Positions 1 through 8,993 of a stretch of 64,000 nt of DNA are shown here, piece after piece. The DNA is taken from assembly GCF_008327825.1 (NCBI RefSeq), contig NZ_AP019827.1, positions 1,798,001 to 1,862,000 on the forward strand, read 5' to 3'. Source of the stretch: Leptotrichia shahii (GTDB lineage Bacteria; Fusobacteriota; Fusobacteriia; Fusobacteriales; Leptotrichiaceae). Position 1 is the stretch's first letter, and every line of letters begins with the position of its first letter. The translations under genes were made by a program, and so were the position numbers. Under the pieces are notes generated by a model. The model saw nothing but the letters and a program-made list of their open reading frames with translations. It was not told where the DNA came from and did not search any database.

Positions 1-867
1 TTTATCTTCAGGCAATTGAATAGTATCTGTTACTACAATTTCAGTAAATGCTGAATTTTTTAATCTTTCGACTGCAGGATCAGAAAAGACAGCATGTGTC
101 GCACATCCATAAACTTCCAATGCACCCTTGTCAATTAGAGCTTGTGCGGCATTGCAAATTGTTCCAGCTGTATCAATCATATCATCTATCAAAATAGCCT
201 TTTTACCTTTTACATCACCAATAATATTCATAACTTCTGAAACATTTGCCTTAGCACGTCTTTTATCAATTATTGCAAGTGGCGTATGCAGCCAGTTTGC
301 AAGTCCTCTAGCTCTTTTTACTCCACCAACGTCAGGCGATACAACAACTGCATCTTCTGGACTAAATCCATATTTTATAAAGTGTTTAGCCAAAATTGGC
401 AATGCTTCCATATGATCTACTGGAATATCAAAAAATCCTTGAATTTGTCTTGCATGCAAGTCCATTGTAATTACTCTTGTAGCTCCTGCAACTGTCAATA
501 AGTTTGCAACAAGTTTTGATGTAATTGGCTCTCTTGGACTTGCCTTTCTATCTTGTCTTGCATATCCGTAATAAGGAATTACAGCGATAATTTCCTTAGC
601 TGAAGATCTTTTAATTGCATCGATAAAGACTAAAAGTTCCATAAGGCTTTCATTTACAGGCTTTGAGGTAGACTGAACAATAAATACTTTACAACCACGT
701 ACACTTTGTTTCGCCTTTGCAAAAGTTTCTCCATCAGCAAATTTTACGATTTCAGCAGCTGATAAATCCATATCTAGATATTTTACAATCTTTTCTGCCA
801 ATTTTTCACTTGATGTTCCTGCAAATACTCTAATTTTGTCTTTGTCTTCTTTGGTTAATGTTATCAT
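1..867 (-). CDS. prs: Ribose-phosphate pyrophosphokinase (PRPP synthase), C-terminus cut off by the window edge
   Basis: Makes phosphoribosyl pyrophosphate from ribose-5-phosphate and ATP, the entry point to nucleotide, histidine and NAD synthesis in the cytoplasm. Translating from ATG at 867 gives 289 residues that stay open to base 1; the family is usually about 310-320 residues, so roughly 25-30 are missing. Visible signatures are the N-terminal [13 protein letters not shown] strand, the [14 protein letters not shown]-binding flexible-loop region, the [17 protein letters not shown] segment and the PRPP-binding [10 protein letters not shown] loop. The start is preceded by an AAAGGGAAATAAA Shine-Dalgarno region. 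It lies 57 bp downstream of glmU on the same strand, the common glmU-prs arrangement, so the two are probably co-transcribed. Identification is secure. Confidence 0.97.
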   Translation of the reverse strand, partial: MITLTKEDKDKIRVFAGTSSEKLAEKIVKYLDMDLSAAEIVKFADGETFAKAKQSVRGCKVFIVQSTSKPVNESLMELLVFIDAIKRSSAKEIIAVIPYYGYARQDRKASPREPITSKLVANLLTVAGATRVITMDLHARQIQGFFDIPVDHMEALPILAKHFIKYGFSPEDAVVVSPDVGGVKRARGLANWLHTPLAIIDKRRAKANVSEVMNIIGDVKGKKAILIDDMIDTAGTICNAAQALIDKGALEVYGCATHAVFSDPAVERLKNSAFTEIVVTDTIQLPEDK

Positions 868-924
868 TTTATTTCCCTTTCTCTCATTAATATTTTTATT
901 TTTTTGAGATTTCCCTATTTCCAA

Positions 925-2265
925 CTATTTATTTTTTCTCTCTTTATTTACCTGTTTTGCCCTTCCAAAAGCAAGTGCTTCATCAGGAATATCCTTTGTA
1001 ATTACTGAACCTGCAGCTGTAAGGACTTTATCTCCTATTTCTACAGGTGCTACAATTATTGAATTACTTCCAATAAATGCATTTTTTCCAATTTTTGTCT
1101 TATGCTTATTTTTTCCATCATAGTTACAAGTAATAGTTCCTGCCCCAACATTTGTATCTTGCCCAATCTCAGCATCTCCAATATAAGTTAAATGTCCTGT
1201 TTTTACACCTTTTTCAAGAGTAGCATTTTTTATTTCTACAAAGTTTCCAACGTGTACAGTTTCTTTTAAATACGCTTTTGGACGTAGATGCGCAAATGGA
1301 CCAACAGTTACTCCTTGTTCAAGAATAGACTGCTCAACAACAGAGGCTTCTATTTTTACATTGTCTGCAATTACCGAATTTTCAATTCTAGTATTTCCCA
1401 AGATTTCACAGTTTTTTCCAATTTTAGTGTTTCCTTGAATTGTAACATTTGGATAAATTACAGTATCTTGCCCAATTTGAACATTATCTTCAATGTAAGT
1501 AGCATCTGGATCAATCAAAATTACACCACTATCCATTAGTTCAATATTTTTTCTATTTCTCAAAATTTTCTCTGCCTGTGCCAACTGAACTTTAGAATTT
1601 ACTCCCAAAATTTCATCTTCATCTTCAATTTGAAAACTGTCAACATTGTAGCCTTCACTTGTTAAAATCTTTATGGCATCAGTTAAATAATATTCACCTT
1701 TTGAATTATTATTGTCAATTTTCTCTATCGCATAAAGCAAACTTTCATTTTTAAAAATATAGACTCCTGTATTAATTTCATCTATTTTTTTCTCATTTTC
1801 ATCTGCTTCCTTTTCTTCAACAATATTTGAAATTTTTCCACTTTCCTTAACAATCCGTCCATATCCAAACGGATTCTTAACTTTACAGGAAAGTACAATA
1901 CAGTCAAGTTTTTTCTTATCAAAAGCATCTTTTAAGTTTCTTAATGTTTCTTCCTTTAAAAGAGGTGTATCTCCACAAGTGATAAGCACATCTTCACCAT
2001 ATTCCCTAATTTTATCCTTTGCAATTAAAATCGCATGTCCTGTTCCAAGTTGCTCCCTTTGCGTAACAAAATCAACATCTCCCATTTCAGCCAGCACATC
2101 TTCCTTTTTATGCCCCAAAATAAAGACATTTTTTTTATTTCCAATATTTTCAAGAACATCTACAACTCTTCTAATCATTGGAACACCATTTACCTTATGC
2201 AAAACTTTAGACTGCTCAGACTTCATTCTAGTCCCCTTTCCAGCCGCCAAAATTACCGAAATCAT
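925..2265 (-). CDS. glmU: Bifunctional UDP-N-acetylglucosamine pyrophosphorylase / glucosamine-1-phosphate N-acetyltransferase
   Basis: Acetylates glucosamine-1-phosphate and couples the product to UTP to give UDP-GlcNAc, the precursor of peptidoglycan and lipid A. The 446 residues match the usual length of about 450. The N-terminal nucleotidyltransferase domain (about 1-225) opens with the [11 protein letters not shown] signature at residues 6-16 and contains the GTGHAI and ITCGDTPLL motifs. From about 250 the protein shows the isoleucine-rich hexapeptide repeats of a left-handed beta-helix, ending in the acetyl-CoA site region ([30 protein letters not shown]). A GGAGG Shine-Dalgarno sequence sits just before the ATG. 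prs follows 57 bp downstream. Nothing unusual was seen. Confidence 0.97.
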   Translation of the reverse strand: MISVILAAGKGTRMKSEQSKVLHKVNGVPMIRRVVDVLENIGNKKNVFILGHKKEDVLAEMGDVDFVTQREQLGTGHAILIAKDKIREYGEDVLITCGDTPLLKEETLRNLKDAFDKKKLDCIVLSCKVKNPFGYGRIVKESGKISNIVEEKEADENEKKIDEINTGVYIFKNESLLYAIEKIDNNNSKGEYYLTDAIKILTSEGYNVDSFQIEDEDEILGVNSKVQLAQAEKILRNRKNIELMDSGVILIDPDATYIEDNVQIGQDTVIYPNVTIQGNTKIGKNCEILGNTRIENSVIADNVKIEASVVEQSILEQGVTVGPFAHLRPKAYLKETVHVGNFVEIKNATLEKGVKTGHLTYIGDAEIGQDTNVGAGTITCNYDGKNKHKTKIGKNAFIGSNSIIVAPVEIGDKVLTAAGSVITKDIPDEALAFGRAKQVNKERKNK

Positions 2266-2453
2266 TATTCCTCCTTCAGTTTAATAATCAACAACAAAGT
2301 ATTTATCTTTAATTTTTACTCAAGTTGCAAAATCATTATTTTACTTTATATACTAATTATATCAATTTTTTCTAATTTATTCAAATGATAAAAAAATTTT
2401 TTAGATTTGAAAGTTTTATTTTATACAACCAAAATTTTGTACCCATAAAATAT

Positions 2454-2864
2454 TTATTGTTTATTTTTTTCTTCATTCTCACTATTATGATTCAAATGAA
2501 TTCTCAAAGCCTCTAGTGAAATCTGAATTTCCAAAAGTGAAAACAACAACGAAATTATCAACGACACAAGACTTATTCCAAAACTTATTTTTCCAATAAA
2601 ATCCATTTGAAGAAATAAAAACAGCATAGAAATGGCACACATTAACAAACTTGAAACTCCAAAATATTGCATTTTTTTTATATAGTTCAGTCTTTTCCTC
2701 AAATTTTTAACTTGATAAAATTCATGCTCTACTTCCCCGCTTGAATCCATTTGTCTGACAATCGCTGTAAGTGCTAAAAATCTGTTTGTATACGCAAGTA
2801 AAAGTAAAGATACAGTAGGAAAAAGAACTGCAGGTGTAGTTATTTCCAAAGTCATATTTTTCAC
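2454..2864 (-). CDS. DUF2721 family membrane protein
   Basis: A 136-residue protein of unknown function. Three hydrophobic segments are visible: around residues 8-30 (AVLFPTVSLLLLAYTNRFL), 70-88 (FGVSSLLMCAISMLFLFL) and 93-115 (GKISFGISLVSLIISLLFSLLE). Between the first two is a charged stretch with ALTAIVRQM and KNLRKRLNYIKKM, which resembles the conserved loop of the DUF2721 family. The C-terminus is Asn/Glu/Lys-rich and predicted to be cytoplasmic. It stands alone, 188 bp upstream of glmU and 234 bp from gpmA, both on the same strand, so its transcription unit is unclear. The family assignment is from pattern memory and the function is unknown. Confidence 0.75.
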   Translation of the reverse strand: MKNMTLEITTPAVLFPTVSLLLLAYTNRFLALTAIVRQMDSSGEVEHEFYQVKNLRKRLNYIKKMQYFGVSSLLMCAISMLFLFLQMDFIGKISFGISLVSLIISLLFSLLEIQISLEALRIHLNHNSENEEKNKQ

Positions 2865-3048
2865 CTTCCTTTAAAATTTATTTTTATATTAAATTTCATA
2901 AAAAATAGAAATGATATTTTATTTGGTAATAAAAAATTTTAATTCCTTTCTAAAGAAAATTTATAGCTAATTTGATGTTTAAATGAAAAATATTATTAAA
3001 TAAAGAATTATTAATTACAAATTCATATTTTTAAAAAATACAAAAAAC

Positions 3049-3076
3049 GCAAGGATTACTAAACTTTAATCCTTGC
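3049..3076 (-). terminator. Rho-independent terminator after gpmA
   Basis: A perfect 10-bp inverted repeat, GCAAGGATTA / TAATCCTTGC, encloses an 8-nt loop. On the minus strand it is followed by GTTTTTTGTATTTTTT. It lies 22 bp beyond the gpmA stop codon and closes the metal-ATPase/gpmA transcription unit or units. Confidence 0.9.
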
Positions 3077-3098
3077 TAAAAATTATATTATATTTTGA

Positions 3099-3785
3099 CT
3101 AAAAAGAATCTGGTGATGAAACTACATTTAAATCTTTGTCTATTTCAAAAATTAAAGGTTTTCCAGTTGTTAAATTCAATTTCAAAATATCTTCATCTGA
3201 AATATTTAACAAATATTTTATTAAAGCTCTCAAGCTGTTTCCGTGAGCTGCTACAATAACATTTTTCCCTTCCTGCAAACTTTTTGAAATGTCTGAATGC
3301 CAGTATGGCAAAACTCTTGCGATTGTATCTTTCAAACTTTCTCCAAGCGGCGCTTCTTCGTCAGTCAAATCAGCATATCTTCTGTCTGATTTTGGATAAT
3401 ATTCACTTAATTTGTCAATTGCAGGTGGCGCAACATCAAAACTTCTTCTCCAAATAAGCACTTGGTCATCTCCATATTTCTTAGCTGTCTCTGCTTTGTT
3501 CAATCCTTGCAATGCACCGTAATGACGTTCATTCAATCTCCAAGATTTATAAACTGGAATATACAATTCATCCAATTCTTCCAAAACATAATTTAAAGTT
3601 TTGATAGCTCTTTTTAAGTAAGATGTATACGCAACATCAAAAACTAAGCCTTGTTCTTTTAATGCTTTTCCTCCAGCTTTTGCTTCTTCGACTCCTTTAG
3701 GACTCAAATCCACATCTTTCCATCCTGTAAATTTGTTTTCCAAGTTCCATTGGCTTTCACCATGTCGAATCAATACTAATTTCAT
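3099..3785 (-). CDS. gpmA: 2,3-bisphosphoglycerate-dependent phosphoglycerate mutase
   Basis: Interconverts 3- and 2-phosphoglycerate in glycolysis through a phosphohistidine intermediate. At 228 residues it is the usual dPGM length. The RHGES motif (histidine 8 being the one phosphorylated) leads into [18 protein letters not shown], the typical dPGM N-terminus. The [13 protein letters not shown] stretch with the catalytic Glu lies around residues 86-99, and the second catalytic histidine is in [15 protein letters not shown] near residue 181. An AGGAGG-type Shine-Dalgarno sequence (AGGAGGAAAAGAT) precedes the ATG. A strong terminator follows directly. It lies 39 bp downstream of the metal-ATPase operon on the same strand and may be partly co-transcribed with it. 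Confidence 0.95.
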   Translation of the reverse strand: MKLVLIRHGESQWNLENKFTGWKDVDLSPKGVEEAKAGGKALKEQGLVFDVAYTSYLKRAIKTLNYVLEELDELYIPVYKSWRLNERHYGALQGLNKAETAKKYGDDQVLIWRRSFDVAPPAIDKLSEYYPKSDRRYADLTDEEAPLGESLKDTIARVLPYWHSDISKSLQEGKNVIVAAHGNSLRALIKYLLNISDEDILKLNLTTGKPLIFEIDKDLNVVSSPDSF

Positions 3786-3824
3786 ATCTTTTCCTCCTAT
3801 AATTTAATATTTTTTATTAATTTA

Positions 3825-4112
3825 CTATTTTGTTTCAGCTTCTACAACTGTTTCTACAACAGCTGAATTTGTAGAAAGTTCTTTTTCAGCAATTAAATCT
3901 TCAAGATGCTCTTTTGTAGTCATCAATTCTTCAAGATTCATATTGTCATAAGCTGCTTGAGAAGATGTTTTTATATTTATTCCTTGTTTTCGAAGAAAAC
4001 TATCAACTTTACTTTGATTTTTTTTATATAAATAATAACCTATTGCAACTGTTCCCACTCCTATTGCCGCTCCTACCAAATGTTCTTTTTTAACATTTCC
4101 AATTTTTATCAT
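3825..4112 (-). CDS. Small single-span membrane protein at the end of the metal-ATPase operon (PacL/DUF6110-like by architecture)
   Basis: A 95-residue protein with one hydrophobic segment at about residues 12-28 (LVGAAIGVGTVAIGYYLY), then a basic stretch and an amphipathic, Glu-rich helix (NLEELMTTKEHLEDLIAEKE). The C-terminus is acidic and has no His/Cys metal motif. It is the last of five genes in the HMA/P-type ATPase operon, 39 bp after the preceding HMA-like gene. Small proteins of this shape accompany P1B ATPases elsewhere: mycobacterial PacL proteins beside CtpC/CtpG/CtpV, and DUF6110-type proteins in Firmicutes. The resemblance here is one of size, topology and context only, so a scaffold or partner role for the ATPase is inference. 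Confidence 0.7.
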   Translation of the reverse strand: MIKIGNVKKEHLVGAAIGVGTVAIGYYLYKKNQSKVDSFLRKQGINIKTSSQAAYDNMNLEELMTTKEHLEDLIAEKELSTNSAVVETVVEAETK

Positions 4113-4151
4113 ATTCTTACCTCCAAATTTTAATTATCATTTTTAGTTTTT

Positions 4152-4898
4152 TTATTTTAAAGCTATATATTTGTCATCTGATTCATTCCCCGCCCTGTTA
4201 CTAAAAAATATATGATCTATTAAATCACTCAAATTTTCGATGGAATTATCGTCTTTTACATCTACAACATAATGAAATTTTCCATTATCAGATTTCAATC
4301 TGTAAATTCTCACTTCCTTGTTTGAAAAATTATTTAGTACAAGATGCCGTCCAAAAGTTGTAAGCCACATAAGTGCTATTGCTACAACTGATCTATTTGC
4401 CATATAGGATTTAAGCAAATACAAGGCAGGCAATATTTCTATGTCAAAAAAACCTTTCCGCCGTGTTTCCATATAAGCATGTTCCATAATTGCTGCTGTT
4501 GTAAGTCCTGCTGTAAAATTATTTATATCCAATTGTAATTTTTCAATTTTACTTTTTCCAAGTCCATACAAAAAAGAAAGCAGTATTGCGGCTCCAGAGT
4601 ATACAGACAATGAATCTATTGATTTTTCCTCAAAATCTTCCACCAGTTTTACTGAAGTCATACCATGCTCAACCGATAGTGCTGTCGCAGTTCGATAAAT
4701 CACTTCATCAATCGTAATTTCTTCTGGCTCAAAAGTTATAAGCAATGTATTTATAGTTCGATTATACCGTAAAGCTGTACTTTTTGCTCCAACTTTTATT
4801 GTTTCAAAAAATTTTTTTGTGTCAATAATTTCATGTGAAACTTTAAATCTGACACGATTTGGTAATTTATGCAATACCGTCAAAGTTAATTTTTTCAT
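4152..4898 (-). CDS. HMA-like membrane protein resembling a truncated P1B-ATPase N-terminus
   Basis: 248 residues. Residues about 1-85 look like an HMA_2-type ferredoxin fold (LHKLPNRVRFKVSHEI, then NTLLITFEP), with no CxxC metal motif. After this come a hydrophobic segment at about 100-112 (SGAAILLSFLYGL) and further ones near 130-185 (TAGLTTAAIMEHAYMETRR, VVAIALMWLTTFGRHL), resembling the first membrane helices of the neighbouring ATPase (compare its TLSSTAIISSIALGSERTALTIM region). There are no DKTGT, TGE or nucleotide-binding motifs, so it cannot be a pump by itself. It sits 36 bp after the ATPase gene. It could be a regulatory or assembly subunit. The function is unknown. Confidence 0.75.
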   Translation of the reverse strand: MKKLTLTVLHKLPNRVRFKVSHEIIDTKKFFETIKVGAKSTALRYNRTINTLLITFEPEEITIDEVIYRTATALSVEHGMTSVKLVEDFEEKSIDSLSVYSGAAILLSFLYGLGKSKIEKLQLDINNFTAGLTTAAIMEHAYMETRRKGFFDIEILPALYLLKSYMANRSVVAIALMWLTTFGRHLVLNNFSNKEVRIYRLKSDNGKFHYVVDVKDDNSIENLSDLIDHIFFSNRAGNESDDKYIALK

Positions 4899-4933
4899 AT
4901 AATTTCCTCCAAATCAGATAAAACACAAAAATC

Positions 4934-7117
4934 CTATTTGTTGACATCATATTTTAGAAGTCTTAATGAATTTCCAACTACTAAAATTGTTATTGAATTA
5001 TGCAAAACTGAACTATATATCGCTGGCAGCAATCCTGTCGCACCTAATACAAGTGCGAAACTGTTTATTCCAATTGCCATTGCGAAATTTTGCTTTATAA
5101 TTTTTACAGTATTTTTAGCCAGACCGATTACAGCCGGTATTAACAACGGATCATCAGAAGTTATTGTAACATCGGCAGCTTCCATTGCAACATCGGTTCT
5201 AGTGCTTCCAAGTGCTATTCCCACATTTGCATAAGAAAGAGCTGGAGCGTCGTTTATTCCATCTCCAATCATGATAACTTTTGATCCAATTGAACGGAAT
5301 TTTAAGATGTCCTTCGCTTTGTCTTCTGGCAGCAATTCTGATTCATATCTGTCCATCGACATTCTTGACGCAATAGTTTCAGCTTGCTGTTTCAAATCTC
5401 CTGTAAGTAGCACAATATCGTCTATTCCTTGATTTCTCAAACGGTTCATAGCTTTTTTGATATTTTCCCTTGGTGGATCAGAAACTCCGATTACACCGAT
5501 TAAATTCTCATTTTTAGCCACATAAATAACGATTTCGCCGTTATTTTGCATTCCTTTTACCACATCAGCTGACATTTCTACCAAAATATTATTTTCTTCC
5601 ATGTATCTTCTGCTTCCTACACGAATTATGTCCCTATTTACATAAGTTTCAATTCCTCTTGCCACTTTAATTACATCTTCTTTATGTCGTGGTATTTTTA
5701 ATCCTCTATTTCTTACTTCGTTTAAAATTGCACTTGCCAAAGGATGTGTGGAAGTTTCTTCAGCAGCCGCAGCTAATGCAATCATTCTATCATCTTTCAT
5801 ATTTTTAGCAAAAGTTTTTACTGTTTGAACTTTAGGTTTTCCTTCTGTAATTGTTCCAGTTTTATCAAATATTACTGTATCAGCCTTTGAAAGCTCTTCC
5901 AAATAGTTGCTTCCCTTAATCAAAATTCCATTTTTAGCAGCTGTATTAATTGAAGCAGAAAATGCTGTTGCTGTCGATAGTCTTATTCCACATGAATAGT
6001 CAATTACAAGCATACTCAAAGCCTTTTGTAAATTTCTGGTCGAAGCGTAAACTATTCCAGCAAGAAGGAAATTTAACGGAATCAACTGTGCAGAAAATGC
6101 ATCGGCATAAGATTGAATGTCTGCTTTATTAAATGAAGCGTCTTCCACCAATTTTATAATTCTTGAAGCGGTTCTGTCGTCTCCAACTTTTTCAGCTCTT
6201 ACAGTTATATTTCCACTTTTTAAAAGTGTTCCAGCAAAAACTTCCTGTCCAGTTTCCTTCTTAACAGGCATATATTCTCCAGTAATTGCTGACTGGTCAA
6301 TTACCGCACTTCCCTTTTCAATTGTTCCATCGACACTTATTTTTTCTCCAGTTTGAACAAGTATCAAATCACCTTTTTTAATTTCTTCAATTGGAACTTT
6401 TTTCGCCACTTGGTCTTCATCTTCAGACGCTTTCCAAACATAGCTTTCTCCAACACTTAGCATATCTTTAATTACGCCACGAGTTTTTTTCATAGTATAA
6501 GCCGTCAAAAGTTCTGCAATTCTTTCCAAAATCATAATTGTCAAAGCTGTTCGCTCACTTCCCAAAGCGATACTGCTTATTATCGCTGTAGAACTCAATG
6601 TATCCGCATTCGGCCGCTTATTTTTAATTAATGAAAAAATTCCATTTTTTAAAACAGGCAACGCTAAAGAAATTGTTGAAAGAGTTTTGTAGTTAAACAA
6701 TCTTCTAATTTCAGTCAACTTCGTTTTTGAACCTGGAAGTAAAAGCAGCAATACCGCAGCTCCGATATTCTTCATAATTTCTTTCGGCGATTCTTCCTGC
6801 AATCGTCTTTCTATCACATATTTATTCGATGTTTCCTTTTTTTCATTTTTGTAAATATCAACCAAATACACATTCAATGTATTTTGAAGCAAAGGCACAA
6901 AATTTTCTCCAGTTAGCGAAAAGTTATCAGAATAAATAAGTATAGAACCTGTAATAGTTGAAATTTCAACACTTTTTATATAATGAACTTGCATTAAACG
7001 CTTTGTTATTTCTTCTTTGTGAACACCAAGATGTTTTAGCGCTCTTGAACGAATTCTAATTCTTCCACGAATTTCATGTAAAATTTCACAATTCAGCAAA
7101 TAATTTCTACTAGCCAT
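4934..7117 (-). CDS. Heavy-metal-translocating P1B-type ATPase with N-terminal HMA_2-like domain
   Basis: A 727-residue inner-membrane pump. The N-terminal domain (about 1-75) has the pattern HEIRGRIRIRS...VEISTITGSILIYS and lacks CxxC. Core P-type motifs are complete: ITGEYMPV (TGE 279-281), phosphorylated Asp 418 in DKTGTIT, the HP dipeptide 458-459 typical of P1B pumps, and GDGINDAPAL (618-627). The intramembrane metal motif is DYSCGIRLS (Ser375-Cys376) in place of the CPC of copper or zinc/cadmium pumps. The last helix ends in HNSITILVVGNSLRLL. These features point to a CtpC-like, possibly Mn/Fe/Zn-type exporter rather than a copper pump. The metal is inferred and not certain. It is flanked on both sides by HMA-like genes in one operon. 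Confidence 0.93.
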   Translation of the reverse strand: MASRNYLLNCEILHEIRGRIRIRSRALKHLGVHKEEITKRLMQVHYIKSVEISTITGSILIYSDNFSLTGENFVPLLQNTLNVYLVDIYKNEKKETSNKYVIERRLQEESPKEIMKNIGAAVLLLLLPGSKTKLTEIRRLFNYKTLSTISLALPVLKNGIFSLIKNKRPNADTLSSTAIISSIALGSERTALTIMILERIAELLTAYTMKKTRGVIKDMLSVGESYVWKASEDEDQVAKKVPIEEIKKGDLILVQTGEKISVDGTIEKGSAVIDQSAITGEYMPVKKETGQEVFAGTLLKSGNITVRAEKVGDDRTASRIIKLVEDASFNKADIQSYADAFSAQLIPLNFLLAGIVYASTRNLQKALSMLVIDYSCGIRLSTATAFSASINTAAKNGILIKGSNYLEELSKADTVIFDKTGTITEGKPKVQTVKTFAKNMKDDRMIALAAAAEETSTHPLASAILNEVRNRGLKIPRHKEDVIKVARGIETYVNRDIIRVGSRRYMEENNILVEMSADVVKGMQNNGEIVIYVAKNENLIGVIGVSDPPRENIKKAMNRLRNQGIDDIVLLTGDLKQQAETIASRMSMDRYESELLPEDKAKDILKFRSIGSKVIMIGDGINDAPALSYANVGIALGSTRTDVAMEAADVTITSDDPLLIPAVIGLAKNTVKIIKQNFAMAIGINSFALVLGATGLLPAIYSSVLHNSITILVVGNSLRLLKYDVNK

Positions 7118-7152
7118 AAAATTTCCCTTTCTTTTTCCTTTTCCGTCAAAAC

Positions 7153-7524
7153 TTAAAGTTTTTTTATCAAATCATAAAAAACTTCCAAATTATCTTCTAT
7201 TTCCTTCAAGGATTTATTTTGATACAATTCAGGATGATTAATCACAGTTTTCCAAACTTTATTCATCCATTCTAATATTTCCTTTTCTGAAATCAAATTC
7301 GGGTCGTAATAAAGTAAAATTTTATTTGTTATGTATGAATACTCAACGCTTTTTATCCCTTTTTTTGATAAAATAAATTTCTTAACTTCATCATCATATT
7401 TTTTCAATTCTTCTGGAACATTTGATAAATTTGGAACAAATAGCCTAAGTCTTCCAGGAATACTGTGGACTACCTTTATCTGATTAAATATTAGATATGT
7501 TGTTCTAAAAAAATTTTCTAACAT
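7153..7524 (-). CDS. Small soluble HMA_2-like domain protein
   Basis: 123 residues. VVHSIPGRLRLFVPNL at about 19-34, followed by KGIKSVEYSYITNKILLYYDP at about 55-75, repeats the beta-alpha-beta pattern found at the N-terminus of the adjacent ATPase (HEIRGRIRIRS...IKSVEISTITGSILIYS). It lacks a CxxC metal site. The C-terminal third (WMNKVWKTVINHPELYQNKSL) is a helical, charged tail. The gene is 35 bp upstream of the ATPase and 26 bp downstream of another HMA-like gene, so it is surely in the same operon. A role as accessory or regulatory domain for the ATPase is inference. Confidence 0.78.
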   Translation of the reverse strand: MLENFFRTTYLIFNQIKVVHSIPGRLRLFVPNLSNVPEELKKYDDEVKKFILSKKGIKSVEYSYITNKILLYYDPNLISEKEILEWMNKVWKTVINHPELYQNKSLKEIEDNLEVFYDLIKKL

Positions 7525-7550
7525 CCTTTTCCCCTTTAATTTTTTGTCTT

Positions 7551-8036
7551 TTATTTTCTTTTTTCATCTGATAAAAGTCTGGAAGCCCACCACAACAATG
7601 TAGCCCCTTTAGGCAATCCTGGTACTTTCCATAATTTTTTAATTCCGTAAAAAATAAAAATACCCGCAGTCAATGTCTTAAAATCCAAATAACCTCTACT
7701 TTTATTATAAACAGCCATATCTGCTGATTCAAATATCTGTTTTAACAATTCTCTTATTCTTCCAGGCTTATTCTTCAAGGCTTCCTCATCCAAATGAAGC
7801 AATCTTAAGACTACTAAATACAAAAAGGAACTTTCAATAACTTTTTCATCAAAATAAATTAAGATGCTTCCAGTAATAGAATTGACTTCCACAGAATTTA
7901 TCCCGACTATTCGCCGAATATTATGCAAAAATTCCTCTTTCAACTCTTTATCATCTTTCAGCACTTCTGTCTGCAGTCGCAAACGCGCGTTTTGGTAATG
8001 TTTCACTTGAATAATGCCATAAAAACTTTGTAACAT
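7551..8036 (-). CDS. HMA_2-like protein with C-terminal hydrophobic segment, first gene of the metal-ATPase operon
   Basis: 161 residues. The N-terminal half matches the HMA_2-like pattern (VKHYQNARLRLQTEV, then VGINSVEVNSITGSILIYFDE), nearly identical in the second part to the ATPase N-terminus. The C-terminal part has two moderately hydrophobic stretches, LDFKTLTAGIFIFYGIKKLW (about 122-141) and LPKGATLLWWASRLL (about 143-157), which could be hairpin or peripheral membrane segments. No CxxC is present. It is the promoter-proximal gene; the promoter lies at 8065-8093 and the Shine-Dalgarno is AAGGAG. The function is unknown but tied to the ATPase by operon position and shared domain. Confidence 0.78.
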   Translation of the reverse strand: MLQSFYGIIQVKHYQNARLRLQTEVLKDDKELKEEFLHNIRRIVGINSVEVNSITGSILIYFDEKVIESSFLYLVVLRLLHLDEEALKNKPGRIRELLKQIFESADMAVYNKSRGYLDFKTLTAGIFIFYGIKKLWKVPGLPKGATLLWWASRLLSDEKRK

Positions 8037-8064
8037 AAACTGACTCCTTACATTTTTCTAATTT

Positions 8065-8093
8065 ATTATATAACTTTTTATTTTAAATTACAA
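8065..8093 (-). promoter_or_regulatory. Promoter of the metal-ATPase operon
   Basis: On the minus strand, TTGTAA and TATAAT are separated by exactly 17 bp, ending about 28 bp before the first ATG. It is divergent from the truA promoter at 8136-8164. No clear inverted-repeat operator could be recognised between them. Confidence 0.75.
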
Positions 8094-8135
8094 GATAGAT
8101 TTTTTTCATAATTTTTCTAAATTTTTATTTTTACC

Positions 8136-8164
8136 TTTACTTTAGGCAAAATTAACGATACAAT
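8136..8164 (+). promoter_or_regulatory. Promoter of truA
   Basis: TTTACT and TACAAT are separated by 17 bp, 41 bp before the truA start. It sits back-to-back with the metal-ATPase operon promoter. Confidence 0.65.
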
Positions 8165-8205
8165 ATAAAAAGAAAGAGAGAAAGAAAAAAACAAAAAGGA
8201 AAAAT

Positions 8206-8964
8206 ATGAAAAAAAGAAATGTAAAAATCATTTATCAATATGATGGAAGTAAATTTTCAGGATTTCAAAGGCAAAAGCATAATAATATAAAAACTGTTCA
8301 AGGAGAAATTGAAAAAGTAATTTTAAAAGCATTTTCCCAAAAAATAAATATGATTTCTTCAGGAAGAACTGACAAGGGAGTTCATGCAATGGAGCAAGTT
8401 TCCAATTTTCTAATTGACGGCAATATTCCTTTGGAAGCAATAAAAAGACAAATTAACAAGTCTTTAAAAGGAGAAATTAAAATTTTAAATATCACAGAAG
8501 CAAATGAAAATTTTAATGCACGTTTTGATGCGAAAAATCGAACTTATTTGTATATTTTGAGAACCGAAGAAGACATTCCGCCATTTGAGGCAAATTATAT
8601 AACTGGTCTTAAAAAGGAAGTGAATGTGGAAAAGTTTCAGAAAATAATGGATTCTTTTATTGGAAAACACGATTTTAGCAGTTTTATGAAAAAGGATAAG
8701 GCTTACAGAAATCCGGTGAGAGAAATTTTTTATATAAAATGCTTTTATGATAAAAAATGGGAAAAAAATCAGGTAAATATTGAAATTTGTGGAAACGGAT
8801 TTTTAAAAACCATGGTCCGAATTATGGTTGGCTCAGCACTTGCCATTTATTTTGGTAAAGAAAAAGAAGATTATATTATAAAAAATCTAGAAAATCCTAA
8901 TGCTGATAATAAAAAAATCTTAGCATCTTCAGAAGGATTATATTTATATAAAGTAAATTACTAA
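8206..8964 (+). CDS. truA: tRNA pseudouridine(38-40) synthase
   Basis: Converts uridines 38-40 of the tRNA anticodon stem to pseudouridine. At 252 residues it is the normal length. The N-terminus reads IIYQYDGSKFSGFQRQ, and the catalytic Asp56 lies in SSGRTDKGVHAMEQV. Further family landmarks are LNARFDAKNRTYLYIL-like residues near 100 (FNARFDAKNRTYLY), the HDFSSFMK segment, and GNGFLKTMVRIMVGS near 195-209. The Shine-Dalgarno region is AAAAAGGAAAAAT. A GNAT gene follows 29 bp later on the same strand, so the two are probably co-transcribed. Confidence 0.96.
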   Translation: MKKRNVKIIYQYDGSKFSGFQRQKHNNIKTVQGEIEKVILKAFSQKINMISSGRTDKGVHAMEQVSNFLIDGNIPLEAIKRQINKSLKGEIKILNITEANENFNARFDAKNRTYLYILRTEEDIPPFEANYITGLKKEVNVEKFQKIMDSFIGKHDFSSFMKKDKAYRNPVREIFYIKCFYDKKWEKNQVNIEICGNGFLKTMVRIMVGSALAIYFGKEKEDYIIKNLENPNADNKKILASSEGLYLYKVNY

Positions 8965-8993
8965 AAAATTATAAAAAAGAAAGCGAGATTTTT

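Noticed and set aside
128-501. Two plus-strand open frames at the left edge
   Set aside because: They lie inside prs on the minus strand, and the minus-strand translation is a textbook PRPP synthase.
1979-2388. Plus-strand frames opposite the start of glmU
   Set aside because: They are antisense to conserved glmU codons, have no Shine-Dalgarno, and show no protein family pattern.
3825-8036. A copper exporter operon
   Set aside because: There is no CPC in the ATPase and no CxxC in any HMA-like domain, so a copper assignment is not supported.
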